16,100 nucleotides of DNA from Bacteroidota bacterium (GTDB lineage Bacteria > Bacteroidota > Bacteroidia > Flavobacteriales_F > PHOS-HE28): positions 1 through 16,100 of the forward strand of contig JAEYYE010000238.1 in the NCBI GenBank assembly GCA_023430945.1, written 5' to 3'. Below the pieces are notes generated by a model. It ran no database searches. It saw nothing but the letters and a program-made list of their open reading frames with translations, and had not been told where the DNA came from. Numbering within the stretch: position 1 is the stretch's first letter; each line of letters begins with the position of its first letter. Positions 1 to 7,056 of the stretch are shown one piece after another. A program made the translations under genes and the position numbers.

Positions 1-210
1 CTTTTCCGATGGCAGGTGCTTCACGAACGTCTCCTTCGCGAACAGCTTCTTTATCGCCTCTTCGTCATAGACTTTCTGCTTGTCGATCGCGTCGAAGATC
101 CGCAGGTAGTTCTTGTCGCCGGATTGAAGTGAAGAGTGCAGCTTGAAGAACCGCTTCTCCGATTTCGTCAGCGATCTGATCAGGTCGTGTAATTCCGTAC
201 TTGGTTTCAT
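1..210 (-). CDS. N-terminal fragment of a conserved Bacteroidota protein of unknown function
   Basis: This is an open frame of 70 codons reading from an ATG at 210 down to the left edge with no stop, so the gene is cut by the window. It begins MKPSTELHDLIRSLTKSEKR and continues with a strongly amphipathic, charged, helix-forming sequence (KRFFKLHSSL, later EEAIKKLFAKE). This opening, including the LTKSEKRFFKL motif, resembles a family of long, helical, possibly TPR-like proteins that I recall from many Bacteroidota genomes; no function is established that I know of. There is no signal peptide, so it is probably cytoplasmic. It is divergent from the aminopeptidase at 323, with 112 bp between them. 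A -7-like element TAATTTTG (251-258, minus) stands upstream of the start. The reading frame is well supported; the family assignment rests on memory of similar N-termini. Confidence 0.8.
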   Translation of the reverse strand, partial: MKPSTELHDLIRSLTKSEKRFFKLHSSLQSGDKNYLRIFDAIDKQKVYDEEAIKKLFAKETFVKHLPSEK

Positions 211-228
211 CGCGTGACGATCTGTTCG

Positions 229-240
229 TTGGGATCCCAA
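229..240. repeat. 12-bp perfect palindrome in the divergent intergenic region
   Basis: TTGGGATCCCAA is a perfect palindrome. Its core GGGATCC recurs at about 263-269, so two GGATCC-centred sites flank the candidate -7 box at 251-258. The position, just inside the predicted leader of the leftward gene and between two divergent genes, is compatible with an operator. It could also reflect the general abundance of GATC in this DNA. Confidence 0.4.
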
Positions 241-250
241 TCCATTGTCC

Positions 251-258
251 CAAAATTA
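251..258 (-). promoter_or_regulatory. Candidate Bacteroidota -7 promoter element for the leftward gene
   Basis: On the minus strand the sequence reads TAATTTTG, a full match to the Bacteroidota -7 consensus TAnnTTTG. It would place transcription start near 244-245, giving a leader of about 35 nt before the ATG at 210. No TTG (-33) was found at the usual spacing, so the call rests on the -7 box alone. Confidence 0.4.
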
Positions 259-322
259 GGGATCCTGATGAACTTGTCCAGTAACGGTGATCCACCCCGT
301 GTGAGACCTATAAATTCGTCAC

Positions 323-2749
323 ATGTTTCTGTATTCCATCAAGTTCCTGCTGCGACTGGGATCTTTCACAAGTGCCATCCTCCTGGCGATCGTTTCGCAG
401 GCGCAGACCGATTGCAAAAGCACCAAAGGCAATTCGGCTCCTGCAGGAGTTATGAAAGGCGGTTCGATGGAACTGTGGCCGATGGATATCCTTCACCAGA
501 AGATCACCCTGGACCTTACCGTGACGAACGTGATCAGCGCGAGTTGCGAGGTCACAGCCGTACCCCGATCGCCGGATCAAGATGGGATCGGCCTGCACCT
601 GCTCGGCCTCACCGTTGATTCGGTGATCTCAAGCGCCGGATCGCTCGATCAGGACCATGTGGGTGAACTGCTCACGATCCATTTCGGTTCGCCACTTTCA
701 CTCACCGATACGGTAACCTTCACGGTCCATTACCACGGCGATCCGGCCACCGACCCGAGTGGTTTCGGGGGATTCTACACAACGTCTTCTTACATCTACA
801 ACCTCGGGGTCGCATTCGAGAGCCTTCCACATTCTTACGGCCGTGTGTGGTTCCCTTGCGTGGACAATTTCACGGAACGCAACACCTACGAATTCATCGT
901 GCGCACGAATGGTGGAAAGAGCGCGTGGTGCAATGGCGAACTGCTCAGCGAGGAACAGATCGGCGACACATTGATCCGGCATTGGAGCAAGGATCTGGCG
1001 ATCCCCGCCTACCTCGCGTCGGTCTCGGCCGCTGAATACATTTCGGCGTACGATACGATCGAAAGCATCAATGGCGATCAAGTTCCGATCGTACTATCCG
1101 CCCGCCAGCCGGACATCAACAACATGGTGAATTCGTTCGCCGGTCTTCCGGCCGCGTTCGATCTATTCGAATCGTGGTTCGGTCGCTTCCGCTGGCAGAA
1201 GGTAGGCTACGTGCTGACACCGATCGGTGCGATGGAACATTCCACCAGCATTCATTTCCCCGCTTCGATCGTGGATGGAAGTTTGGATCCGGAGGATATC
1301 ATGGCGCATGAACTTGCCCACGAATGGTTCGGTAATCTCGTGACATGCGAGCGGCCTGAGGAAATGTACCTCAACGAAGGCTTCGCTGAATACTTGAGCT
1401 TTCTCTTCTTCGAAGCGGTCTATGGCCGCGATCGGTACATGCGCATCGTTCGGAACAACCATCGTAAAATGGTCCACCAGGCGCAGCTGCTTGATGAAGG
1501 TTGGTGGCCGCTCGCCGATGTTCCACAGCAATGGACCTATGGCGAACATTCCTACAACAAGGGCGCCGATGTGATCCATTCATTGCGTGGTTATCTGGGT
1601 GATAGTCTTTTCCGATCGGGACTGACCAGTTTCCTCGATCAGCATGAATTCCAACCTGTGAACAGCATCATGCTTCGCGATCATCTCACCGCGGCCACCG
1701 GCATGGACATGACCGATTTCTTCGCCGATCACATCTTCCAACCTGGTTGGGCTGCTTTCGAAGTTGATTCATTTCATGTGAATGATGATCTGCAGACCAC
1801 GCTTTACCTACAGCAGAAACTTCGCGGAGCGAACGAATTCTTCAACAACGTTCCTCTTTCGGTAACGTGTGTGAACGCCAATGGCGAACGCTGGCGATCG
1901 GCCGATCGGATCCTTGCCGGGGACGAATATTCGATCGCCACGATCGATCCGCCTTTTGAACCGCAGGCGATCATTCTGAATGAAGACGAGCTGATCGGCC
2001 TGGCGATGACCGCCGATGAGGATACGCTGGTGCAGAACGGTTCTATCAGTTATCCGCTCTCCAATTTCCGTGTAACGGTGGAAGCGATCGATGCACCGCT
2101 CCCGATCCGCATTGAACAATATTGGGTGGCGGCGGATCAGATCGCGGAAGACGACTTCATATATGAGATCTCGCCGGATCGATGGTGGCGCGTGATCGCG
2201 GACATTCCTTCGGATTCACAGATCGATGCGCGGATCGAATATGACGGAAGAGCTTCAGTGAACAGTTCGCTCGATCTTGGGTTGATGCAAAATGCCGGAT
2301 CGATCTCATTCCATGAGGACAGCCTTGTGCTTCTCTACCGCGAGGATCAGCATGCCGGTTGGATCCCACATCCGGAATTCACCATTCAAACGCTGGGCAA
2401 CCCGACGGATAAATGGGGCCGGATCGACTTCAGCGGATTGCGCGCAGGGGAATACACGCTGGGCTGGCGGAAGAGCGCGGTTTCGATCCCGGAATCATTG
2501 AATGAAATGCAATGGACGATCTATCCGAATCCGGCGCAGGACAGGATCACGATCGAAACCGAACTGTCGGATCGGCGCGGCACCTATGAATTGCTGGATC
2601 GAAAAGGACGTATGATACGATGGGAACCTTGCGCTGGCGCGATCACGAACTTTCCACTCCATGGAACAGCGACCGGCCTTTACGAATTGCGTTTCCGCGG
2701 GCACAACGGCCGATCTGTTCGCGCTGGCCGGTTATCGATCGTGAAGTAG
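323..2749 (+). CDS. Secreted M1-family zinc aminopeptidase with T9SS C-terminal sorting domain
   Basis: This 808-residue metallopeptidase should remove N-terminal amino acids from peptides outside the cytoplasm. A signal peptide spans residues 1-27 (hydrophobic FTSAILLAIV, probable cleavage SQA|QT). An N-terminal beta domain follows. The catalytic domain carries GAMEH at 302-306 (the exopeptidase motif, usually GxMEN), the zinc site HELAH at 329-333 with the third ligand E352 in NEGFAEY (spacing HExxH-18-E), and a probable transition-state tyrosine Y411 in YNKG. Residues from about 720 form a T9SS type A sorting domain: YPNP at 734-737, then beta strands with LLDRKGR and a final GRLSIVK. The product is therefore probably exported by Sec, moved across the outer membrane by T9SS, and released or anchored at the surface. 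The start is fixed by the signal peptide. It is the only plus-strand gene here. The family is certain; the substrate is unknown. Confidence 0.95.
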   Translation: MFLYSIKFLLRLGSFTSAILLAIVSQAQTDCKSTKGNSAPAGVMKGGSMELWPMDILHQKITLDLTVTNVISASCEVTAVPRSPDQDGIGLHLLGLTVDSVISSAGSLDQDHVGELLTIHFGSPLSLTDTVTFTVHYHGDPATDPSGFGGFYTTSSYIYNLGVAFESLPHSYGRVWFPCVDNFTERNTYEFIVRTNGGKSAWCNGELLSEEQIGDTLIRHWSKDLAIPAYLASVSAAEYISAYDTIESINGDQVPIVLSARQPDINNMVNSFAGLPAAFDLFESWFGRFRWQKVGYVLTPIGAMEHSTSIHFPASIVDGSLDPEDIMAHELAHEWFGNLVTCERPEEMYLNEGFAEYLSFLFFEAVYGRDRYMRIVRNNHRKMVHQAQLLDEGWWPLADVPQQWTYGEHSYNKGADVIHSLRGYLGDSLFRSGLTSFLDQHEFQPVNSIMLRDHLTAATGMDMTDFFADHIFQPGWAAFEVDSFHVNDDLQTTLYLQQKLRGANEFFNNVPLSVTCVNANGERWRSADRILAGDEYSIATIDPPFEPQAIILNEDELIGLAMTADEDTLVQNGSISYPLSNFRVTVEAIDAPLPIRIEQYWVAADQIAEDDFIYEISPDRWWRVIADIPSDSQIDARIEYDGRASVNSSLDLGLMQNAGSISFHEDSLVLLYREDQHAGWIPHPEFTIQTLGNPTDKWGRIDFSGLRAGEYTLGWRKSAVSIPESLNEMQWTIYPNPAQDRITIETELSDRRGTYELLDRKGRMIRWEPCAGAITNFPLHGTATGLYELRFRGHNGRSVRAGRLSIVK

Positions 2750-2843
2750 GCTTTATACCCGCGATCGCGTAAATGCCTGGAATGCCGATCAACGTCCGGA
2801 TCATTTCGGCAATGACAGGAATTGCGTAAGTGGCGAAGGAGAA

Positions 2844-2871
2844 AAGCCCGGACCCCGGGCTTGACCCGGGG
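2844..2871 (-). terminator. Probable intrinsic terminator of carA-eno with an alternative overlapping hairpin
   Basis: Read on the minus strand, AAGCCCGG-GGT-CCGGGCTT (2862-2844) is a perfect 8-bp stem with a 3-nt loop. The stem ends in TT and runs on as TTC, so a short U tract follows, as expected for an intrinsic terminator about 75 nt past the enolase stop. A second perfect stem, CCCCGGG/CCCGGGG (2853-2859 and 2865-2871, 5-nt loop), shares sequence with the first, so the two cannot form together. Strength and direction are inferred. Confidence 0.55.
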
Positions 2872-2882
2872 GAGGACTTACA

Positions 2883-2914
2883 GCCCCTTCGGCTTCGCTC
2901 AGGACAAGCTCCCC
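2883..2914. repeat. Dispersed-repeat-like sequence (FGFAQDKL type)
   Basis: The plus strand reads CCCCTTCGGCTTCGCTCAGG then ACAAGCTCCCCC; one frame would give SPFGFAQDKLP. Short intergenic sequences with this CTTCGCTCAGGACAAGCT core are, from memory, scattered in many copies through environmental Bacteroidota and other genomes, where they create spurious peptide matches. Only one copy lies in this window, so its repetitive nature cannot be shown here. Confidence 0.5.
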
Positions 2915-2945
2915 CACGACCTGACGGAAACCCGCCCCAAAAAAT

Positions 2946-4232
2946 CTACTTCACGTAGCGCAGGCTGCGGCCGGGATACTTTGCTATCGCATCAAGCTCC
3001 TCTTCGATGCGGAGAAGCTGGTTGTACTTCGCGATCCGATCGCTGCGGCTTGCGCTGCCGGTCTTGATCATGCCGCAGTTTAGCGCCACGGCGAGATCGG
3101 CGATCGTGCTATCCTCCGTTTCGCCGCTGCGGTGGCTCATGATGCTGGTGTAGCCTGCGCGGTGCGCCATATCCACGGCTTCGATCGTTTCGGTGAGCGT
3201 TCCGATCTGATTCACTTTCACAAGGATGCTGTTCGCGATCCCCTGTTTGATGCCTTGCGAAAGTCGCTTCGTGTTGGTCACGAACAGATCATCGCCTACG
3301 AGCTGCACGCGATCGCCGAGTTCTTCGGTAAGCGTTCTCCACCCTTTCCAATCGTCTTCGGCCATACCATCCTCGATGCTTACGATCGGGTAACGCTTCG
3401 CCCAATCCACCCACATCGCGACCAGTTCGTCGCTTGAAAGATCCTTGCCGGTGCTTTCAAGCGTGTAGCGTTTCTTCTTGCTGTTGTAGAATTCCGTGCT
3501 GGCACAATCCAGCGCAAGCACCACGTCCTTTCCCGGCGTGTAGCCCGCTTTCTCGATAGCCTCCATCACCAGCTTCAGCGCGTCCTCGTTGCTCTTCAGA
3601 TCGGGTGCGAAGCCACCTTCGTCGCCCACGTTGGTGCTCAGGCCACGCTTCTTGAGCACGGCCTTCAGGTTGTGGAAGACCTCGGTGCCTATGCGCAGGC
3701 CTTCCGCAAAGTTCTCCGCGCCAACGGGCATGATCATGAATTCCTGCACATCCACTTTGTTGTCCGCGTGCGCGCCACCATTCAAGATGTTCATCAGCGG
3801 CACCGGCAACGTGTTGGCATTCACGCCACCCACGTAACGGTACAGCGGAAGTTCGAGCACGTCGGCGGCGGCTTTTGCCACAGCAAGGCTCACCCCGAGG
3901 ATCGCGTTCGCGCCAAAATTCGATTTGTTCGGTGTTCCGTCAAGCGAGATCAGCACATTATCGATCAAGGTCTGATCGGTCACCAGACCACCACGTAACT
4001 CTTCATCGATCGTGGTGTTCACGTTTTCCACGGCGTTCAACACGCCTTTGCCGAGATAGCGCTTCTTGTCGCCATCGCGCAATTCCACTGCTTCATGCGC
4101 GCCGGTGCTGGCGCCACTCGGTACCGCTGCGCGGCCCATGTGCCCGCTGTCGGTCCAAACTTCAACTTCGATGGTGGGATTGCCGCGTGAATCAAGGATC
4201 TCGCGTGCCTGGATCTTCTCGATCAAGCTCAT
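2946..4232 (-). CDS. eno: Enolase (phosphopyruvate hydratase)
   Basis: Enolase interconverts 2-phosphoglycerate and phosphoenolpyruvate in glycolysis and gluconeogenesis, as a cytoplasmic Mg2+ enzyme. The 428 residues match the usual bacterial length. Visible active-site features are the mobile loop SGAST (39-43), H155, E205 in GDEGG, the three Mg2+ ligands D242, E287 and D314, K339 in ILVKVNQIGT, the signature SHRSGETEDSTIADL (366-380) and K390. All catalytic residues are present. The start MSLIEKIQAREILDSRGNPT is standard. The gene lies 23 bp downstream of carA with no promoter between them, so the two are probably co-transcribed from the carA promoter and end at the hairpin near 2844-2871. 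Confidence 0.99.
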   Translation of the reverse strand: MSLIEKIQAREILDSRGNPTIEVEVWTDSGHMGRAAVPSGASTGAHEAVELRDGDKKRYLGKGVLNAVENVNTTIDEELRGGLVTDQTLIDNVLISLDGTPNKSNFGANAILGVSLAVAKAAADVLELPLYRYVGGVNANTLPVPLMNILNGGAHADNKVDVQEFMIMPVGAENFAEGLRIGTEVFHNLKAVLKKRGLSTNVGDEGGFAPDLKSNEDALKLVMEAIEKAGYTPGKDVVLALDCASTEFYNSKKKRYTLESTGKDLSSDELVAMWVDWAKRYPIVSIEDGMAEDDWKGWRTLTEELGDRVQLVGDDLFVTNTKRLSQGIKQGIANSILVKVNQIGTLTETIEAVDMAHRAGYTSIMSHRSGETEDSTIADLAVALNCGMIKTGSASRSDRIAKYNQLLRIEEELDAIAKYPGRSLRYVK

Positions 4233-4255
4233 GTGTCAGAATAGGATGATGAGGT

Positions 4256-5392
4256 TCAAGCGTTCTGGTGAATGGCCTGTTCAACGCCGGCGTGGGCCAT
4301 CATATTTTCAACGAAGCGGTCGAAAAGGTAGCGGCTGTCGAGCGGACCGGGACCGGCCTCGGGGTGGTATTGCACACTGAAGACCGGGCGATCCTTCAAC
4401 TCGAACCCGGCCACGCTGCCATCGTTGAGGTGCACATGCGTGAGCTTCACCTGCTTGTTGCGATCGAGCTCTTCGCGCGGCACCACGAAACCATGGTTCT
4501 GTGATGTGATCTCGCTGCGGCCGGTGGTCAGGTCCTTTACTGGGTGATTGATGCCGCGGTGGCCATGATGCATCTTCGTTGTGCCCAGCGCCATCGCCTC
4601 GGCGATCAGCTGGTGGCCAAGGCAGATACCGAATACAGGCATGCCGGTATTGATGATGCTCTTCACCAGATCGACACTTGCGGGCATCGCACCCGGGTCA
4701 CCGGGACCATTTCCGATCAGGAATCCATCCGGTCTCCATGCAAGGATCTCCGCTAGCGGAACATGCATGGGGAACACCTTCACCCGGCAATCGCGCTCAA
4801 GCAGGCTGCGCTCGATATTGAGCTTCACCCCAAAGTCGATAACCGCTACGCGCATTCCGGAATTTTCCTGCCCGAGCTCATACGGATCGGTGCCGCACAC
4901 TTTGCTGGAAAGCTCCAGGCCTTCCATGCTGGGCGTCGCTGAAAGAATGGCCTTCAACCGATCCAGATCCATTTCAATACTGCTGATCACCGCGTTCTGT
5001 GCGCCATGATCGCGGATATGCCGCACGAGTTGGCGGGTATCAACGTCGCTGATGCCGGTGACACCTTGCGCTTTCAACAGATCCTCCAGGGATCCATCAC
5101 CGGCCGGCCTGCTCCACACTTCACTGAATTTCTTCACCACGAGGCCGGCGATGGTGAGCTTGCGGCTTTCCACTTCATCAGCCTTTACGCCATAATTACC
5201 TATGTGCGGCGTGGCCATCACCATGATCTGGCCGGTGTAGCTTGGATCGGTGAAGATCTCCTGATAACCGGTCATTCCCGTGTTGAAGCAGATCTCGCCA
5301 GTGGTGGTACCTGTGGCCCCGATCGCGCGCCCTTCAAAAACGGTCCCATCGGCAAGAAGAAGGATCGCTTTGGGGCGCTGGCTTACAAGCAT
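4256..5392 (-). CDS. carA: Carbamoyl-phosphate synthase small (glutaminase) subunit
   Basis: CarA hydrolyses glutamine and passes ammonia to the large subunit CarB, making carbamoyl phosphate for pyrimidine and arginine synthesis. With the start at 5392 the protein is 378 residues, the normal CarA length. The N-terminal CarA domain opens with KAILLLADGTVFEGRAIG and contains GEICFNTGMTGYQEIFTDPS. The C-terminal class I glutamine amidotransferase domain has the nucleophile C257 in FGICLGHQL and the partners H343 and E345 in QYHPEAGPGP. The frame stays open upstream to 5581, but those 63 codons overlap the neighbouring gene, contain the promoter at 5419-5426 and look nothing like CarA, so the start MLVSQRPKAI was chosen. 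No carB lies in the window, which is usual where carA and carB are unlinked. Confidence 0.98.
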   Translation of the reverse strand: MLVSQRPKAILLLADGTVFEGRAIGATGTTTGEICFNTGMTGYQEIFTDPSYTGQIMVMATPHIGNYGVKADEVESRKLTIAGLVVKKFSEVWSRPAGDGSLEDLLKAQGVTGISDVDTRQLVRHIRDHGAQNAVISSIEMDLDRLKAILSATPSMEGLELSSKVCGTDPYELGQENSGMRVAVIDFGVKLNIERSLLERDCRVKVFPMHVPLAEILAWRPDGFLIGNGPGDPGAMPASVDLVKSIINTGMPVFGICLGHQLIAEAMALGTTKMHHGHRGINHPVKDLTTGRSEITSQNHGFVVPREELDRNKQVKLTHVHLNDGSVAGFELKDRPVFSVQYHPEAGPGPLDSRYLFDRFVENMMAHAGVEQAIHQNA

Positions 5393-5418
5393 TGGTGTGG
5401 TGGTGGGTTTTGGCGCCG

Positions 5419-5426
5419 CAAAGGTA
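5419..5426 (-). promoter_or_regulatory. Bacteroidota -7 promoter element of carA-eno
   Basis: The minus strand reads TACCTTTG, an exact match to TAnnTTTG, with its 3' end 26 nt upstream of the carA ATG. Transcription would start near 5412 and give a leader of about 20 nt. No TTG was found at the -33 spacing (about 5444-5449). The element lies between the stop of the upstream gene (5454) and carA, so carA-eno can be expressed apart from the ribosomal cluster. Confidence 0.65.
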
Positions 5427-5453
5427 GCGCTCCAGACCGGATCGGCGATCGAC

Positions 5454-6929
5454 CTAGAGCACCATCGGTACTGAGATGATCCCGGGGCGCTTCTTATCGT
5501 AACTGAAGTCGATGAAATATCCACAATCCTTGATGCCCTCGAAATCAGGTTCGATCGAACCATACATCTGTTGACCCCCATCTTCTTTGCTCACCAATTG
5601 ATCGACCTTGAGCTTTCCATTGTCACCGATCGCGATAAGCACCGGAAAAAGTGCAGGATTCATAGTTCTTAGCTGAAGCTCGTCCGGCTTTTCAGTGTCT
5701 TGGGAGCTTGCGATCACTCCAAGGTACAGCCTGCCATTCTCCGCGAAGGCATTGATGGAGAGATAGGGACTCCATTTCATGTTCACTTGATAGAGTTCCT
5801 TACCGGAAGCATCGAACCCGCAAATGAAGAGTTGTTCCAAACTACCTCCAAGTACGTATCCAGCGCCATTCTCGTCCATGACCAGTTCATGCAAATATTC
5901 CGGCTCTTTCCTATACTCTTTCACATTGATGCGGTGCTCAGTTCGGGGGGAGAAATCAACCTCCATGGTGCCGATCAGCCACTCGGCCGGATCATCCTTT
6001 TTGGACGCTGAGATGATTGCACTGAACCATACCTTGTTGCCTACCACATCCATGGTGATGTCGTGAAGGAATTCATTACCCAGTTCACATTTCCACAAAA
6101 GGAATTCATCATCATGTAGTTTGAAGAACGTGGCCTGCTTGTTCCGGAATTCCTTGTTCTTTACGGTGACCTTCGTTGAACCATCGGCCTTCTCCTTTGT
6201 ATTCTCCTCCGTGAGCAGTACGGCCGAAACATTTTGATAAACAGCCCCTTCGTCGCTGAAGTGCATGTCGATATTCGATCCCGATGAATGCACCGGCACT
6301 TTATAGATGGCAGACCATTCGCTAACGAATTCCGCATCGGTCACCCAGCACATCACAAGCTGTATGTCCGACATCTTGATCCTGTCAAAATAGAACAGTT
6401 GCTTTTCACCATTGGCACTCGATACGACCTGTACCAGTGGACCGGTACCGTAATAACTCTTCGGATCGAAGGGGATCTCTCCGATCGCTGCCGGCTTGGT
6501 AAGTGGTTCAAGCGTATTGGGATCGTAACCGATCGCAAATAACCGCACAAGCCCTGTTTTTTCATTCCACAACCTATAGAGTACTGCAACCCCGCCATTC
6601 GCTGTAAAGAAGTTCCTCACATCGAACTTCTCACCTTCTCCCGCTTCGAATTGAAGTTCACGCGTCACTATCGCGGCAGTTTTCCCTCTTTCATAGGCGT
6701 TCAGCACATACCGTTTCTTCAATGGGTGCTTTTTATCCTCCTCGCCTTCCAAGGTGTAGAACTTCTCACCGATACAGACCGGTGTAGGGCGCATGCCGTA
6801 GGTATTTTCAACCAGTGGCTGACCGGCGGCATGGTGTTCCAGTGAACGGTTCTGTCCGATGAGATCATTCCCTTGCAAGAGAACTAGAAGTGAAATGATG
6901 ATCGAACGGAGATGTACGATGGAAACCAT
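5454..6929 (-). CDS. Secreted or periplasmic protein of unknown function, 491 residues
   Basis: I do not recognise this family. The N-terminus MVSIVHLRSIIISLLVLLQG has a short positive region and a hydrophobic core (9-18), so it is probably exported; the cleavage site is unclear, perhaps after GQ at 25-26, and there is no lipobox cysteine. The mature part is rich in alternating hydrophobic/charged strands with repeated short units such as GGVAVLYRLWNEK, NKVWFSAIISASK, GAGYVLGGSLEQ and GRLYLGVIASS, which suggests beta-sheet repeats, possibly a propeller. That is inference. No T9SS sorting domain is evident at the C-terminus (FSYDKKRPGIISVPMVL). Two 60-base lines counted by hand give 28/60 and 26/60 G+C, lower than the flanking genes appear. 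It sits between rplQ and carA, genes often adjacent in Bacteroidota, so it may be a lineage-specific insertion. Confidence 0.85.
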   Translation of the reverse strand: MVSIVHLRSIIISLLVLLQGNDLIGQNRSLEHHAAGQPLVENTYGMRPTPVCIGEKFYTLEGEEDKKHPLKKRYVLNAYERGKTAAIVTRELQFEAGEGEKFDVRNFFTANGGVAVLYRLWNEKTGLVRLFAIGYDPNTLEPLTKPAAIGEIPFDPKSYYGTGPLVQVVSSANGEKQLFYFDRIKMSDIQLVMCWVTDAEFVSEWSAIYKVPVHSSGSNIDMHFSDEGAVYQNVSAVLLTEENTKEKADGSTKVTVKNKEFRNKQATFFKLHDDEFLLWKCELGNEFLHDITMDVVGNKVWFSAIISASKKDDPAEWLIGTMEVDFSPRTEHRINVKEYRKEPEYLHELVMDENGAGYVLGGSLEQLFICGFDASGKELYQVNMKWSPYLSINAFAENGRLYLGVIASSQDTEKPDELQLRTMNPALFPVLIAIGDNGKLKVDQLVSKEDGGQQMYGSIEPDFEGIKDCGYFIDFSYDKKRPGIISVPMVL

Positions 6930-6956
6930 TACGATGTGGCTTTTTGAAGGCGGGTG

Positions 6957-6981
6957 AATATACCGATCTGGATGCCCCCAA
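6957..6981 (-). promoter_or_regulatory. Weak candidate promoter for the 491-residue secreted protein
   Basis: On the minus strand a TTG (6981-6979) is followed after about 16 nt by TATATT (6962-6957), which matches the first six positions of TAnnTTTG but not the last two. It lies about 28 nt upstream of the ATG at 6929 and downstream of the ribosomal terminator hairpin, where a promoter would be needed. The match is poor. Confidence 0.25.
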
Positions 6982-7011
6982 CAGCCCTAGTGAATAAGAT
7001 CTAGATGAACG

Positions 7012-7037
7012 ACAGAAGCGCCTCGCGGCGCTTCTGT
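7012..7037 (-). terminator. Hairpin terminator at the end of the ribosomal protein cluster
   Basis: ACAGAAGCGCC (7012-7022) and GGCGCTTCTGT (7027-7037) form a perfect 11-bp stem with a 4-nt loop, starting 19 nt past the rplQ stop at 7057. It is the longest perfect stem in the window. The downstream minus-strand sequence (CGTTCATCTAGATCTTATTC) has only scattered Ts, so it may work as an attenuating or RNA 3'-end-protecting hairpin rather than as a classical U-tract terminator. Confidence 0.7.
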
Positions 7038-7056
7038 TCGATCGGTCTTTTGAAGA

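Larger units (their letters stand above)
2750..2945. other. Convergent intergenic region with palindromes and repeats
   Basis: This region separates the convergent aminopeptidase and enolase genes and holds no credible gene. From left to right it contains a 10-bp perfect palindrome CGCGATCGCG (2760-2769); a 6-bp inverted repeat TGCCGA/TCGGCA with a 17-nt spacer (2783-2811), which may be a weak plus-strand terminator; two overlapping GC-rich hairpins (2844-2871); and a dispersed-repeat-like sequence (about 2883-2914). A run of A follows at 2940-2944, just past the enolase stop. Confidence 0.7.

Noticed and set aside
311..318. TAAATTCG as a -7 promoter element for the aminopeptidase
   Set aside because: It has one mismatch to TAnnTTTG and would put the transcript start at or inside the ATG at 323; no -33 TTG is at a suitable spacing.
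2822..3067. Plus-strand open frame of 81 codons in the convergent gap
   Set aside because: Most of it is palindrome and repeat-like sequence followed by antisense enolase; there is no conserved domain.
5393..5581. Upstream extension of the carA frame by 63 codons
   Set aside because: It overlaps the end of the neighbouring gene, contains the -7 promoter element and shows no CarA similarity; the 378-residue start matches the family length.
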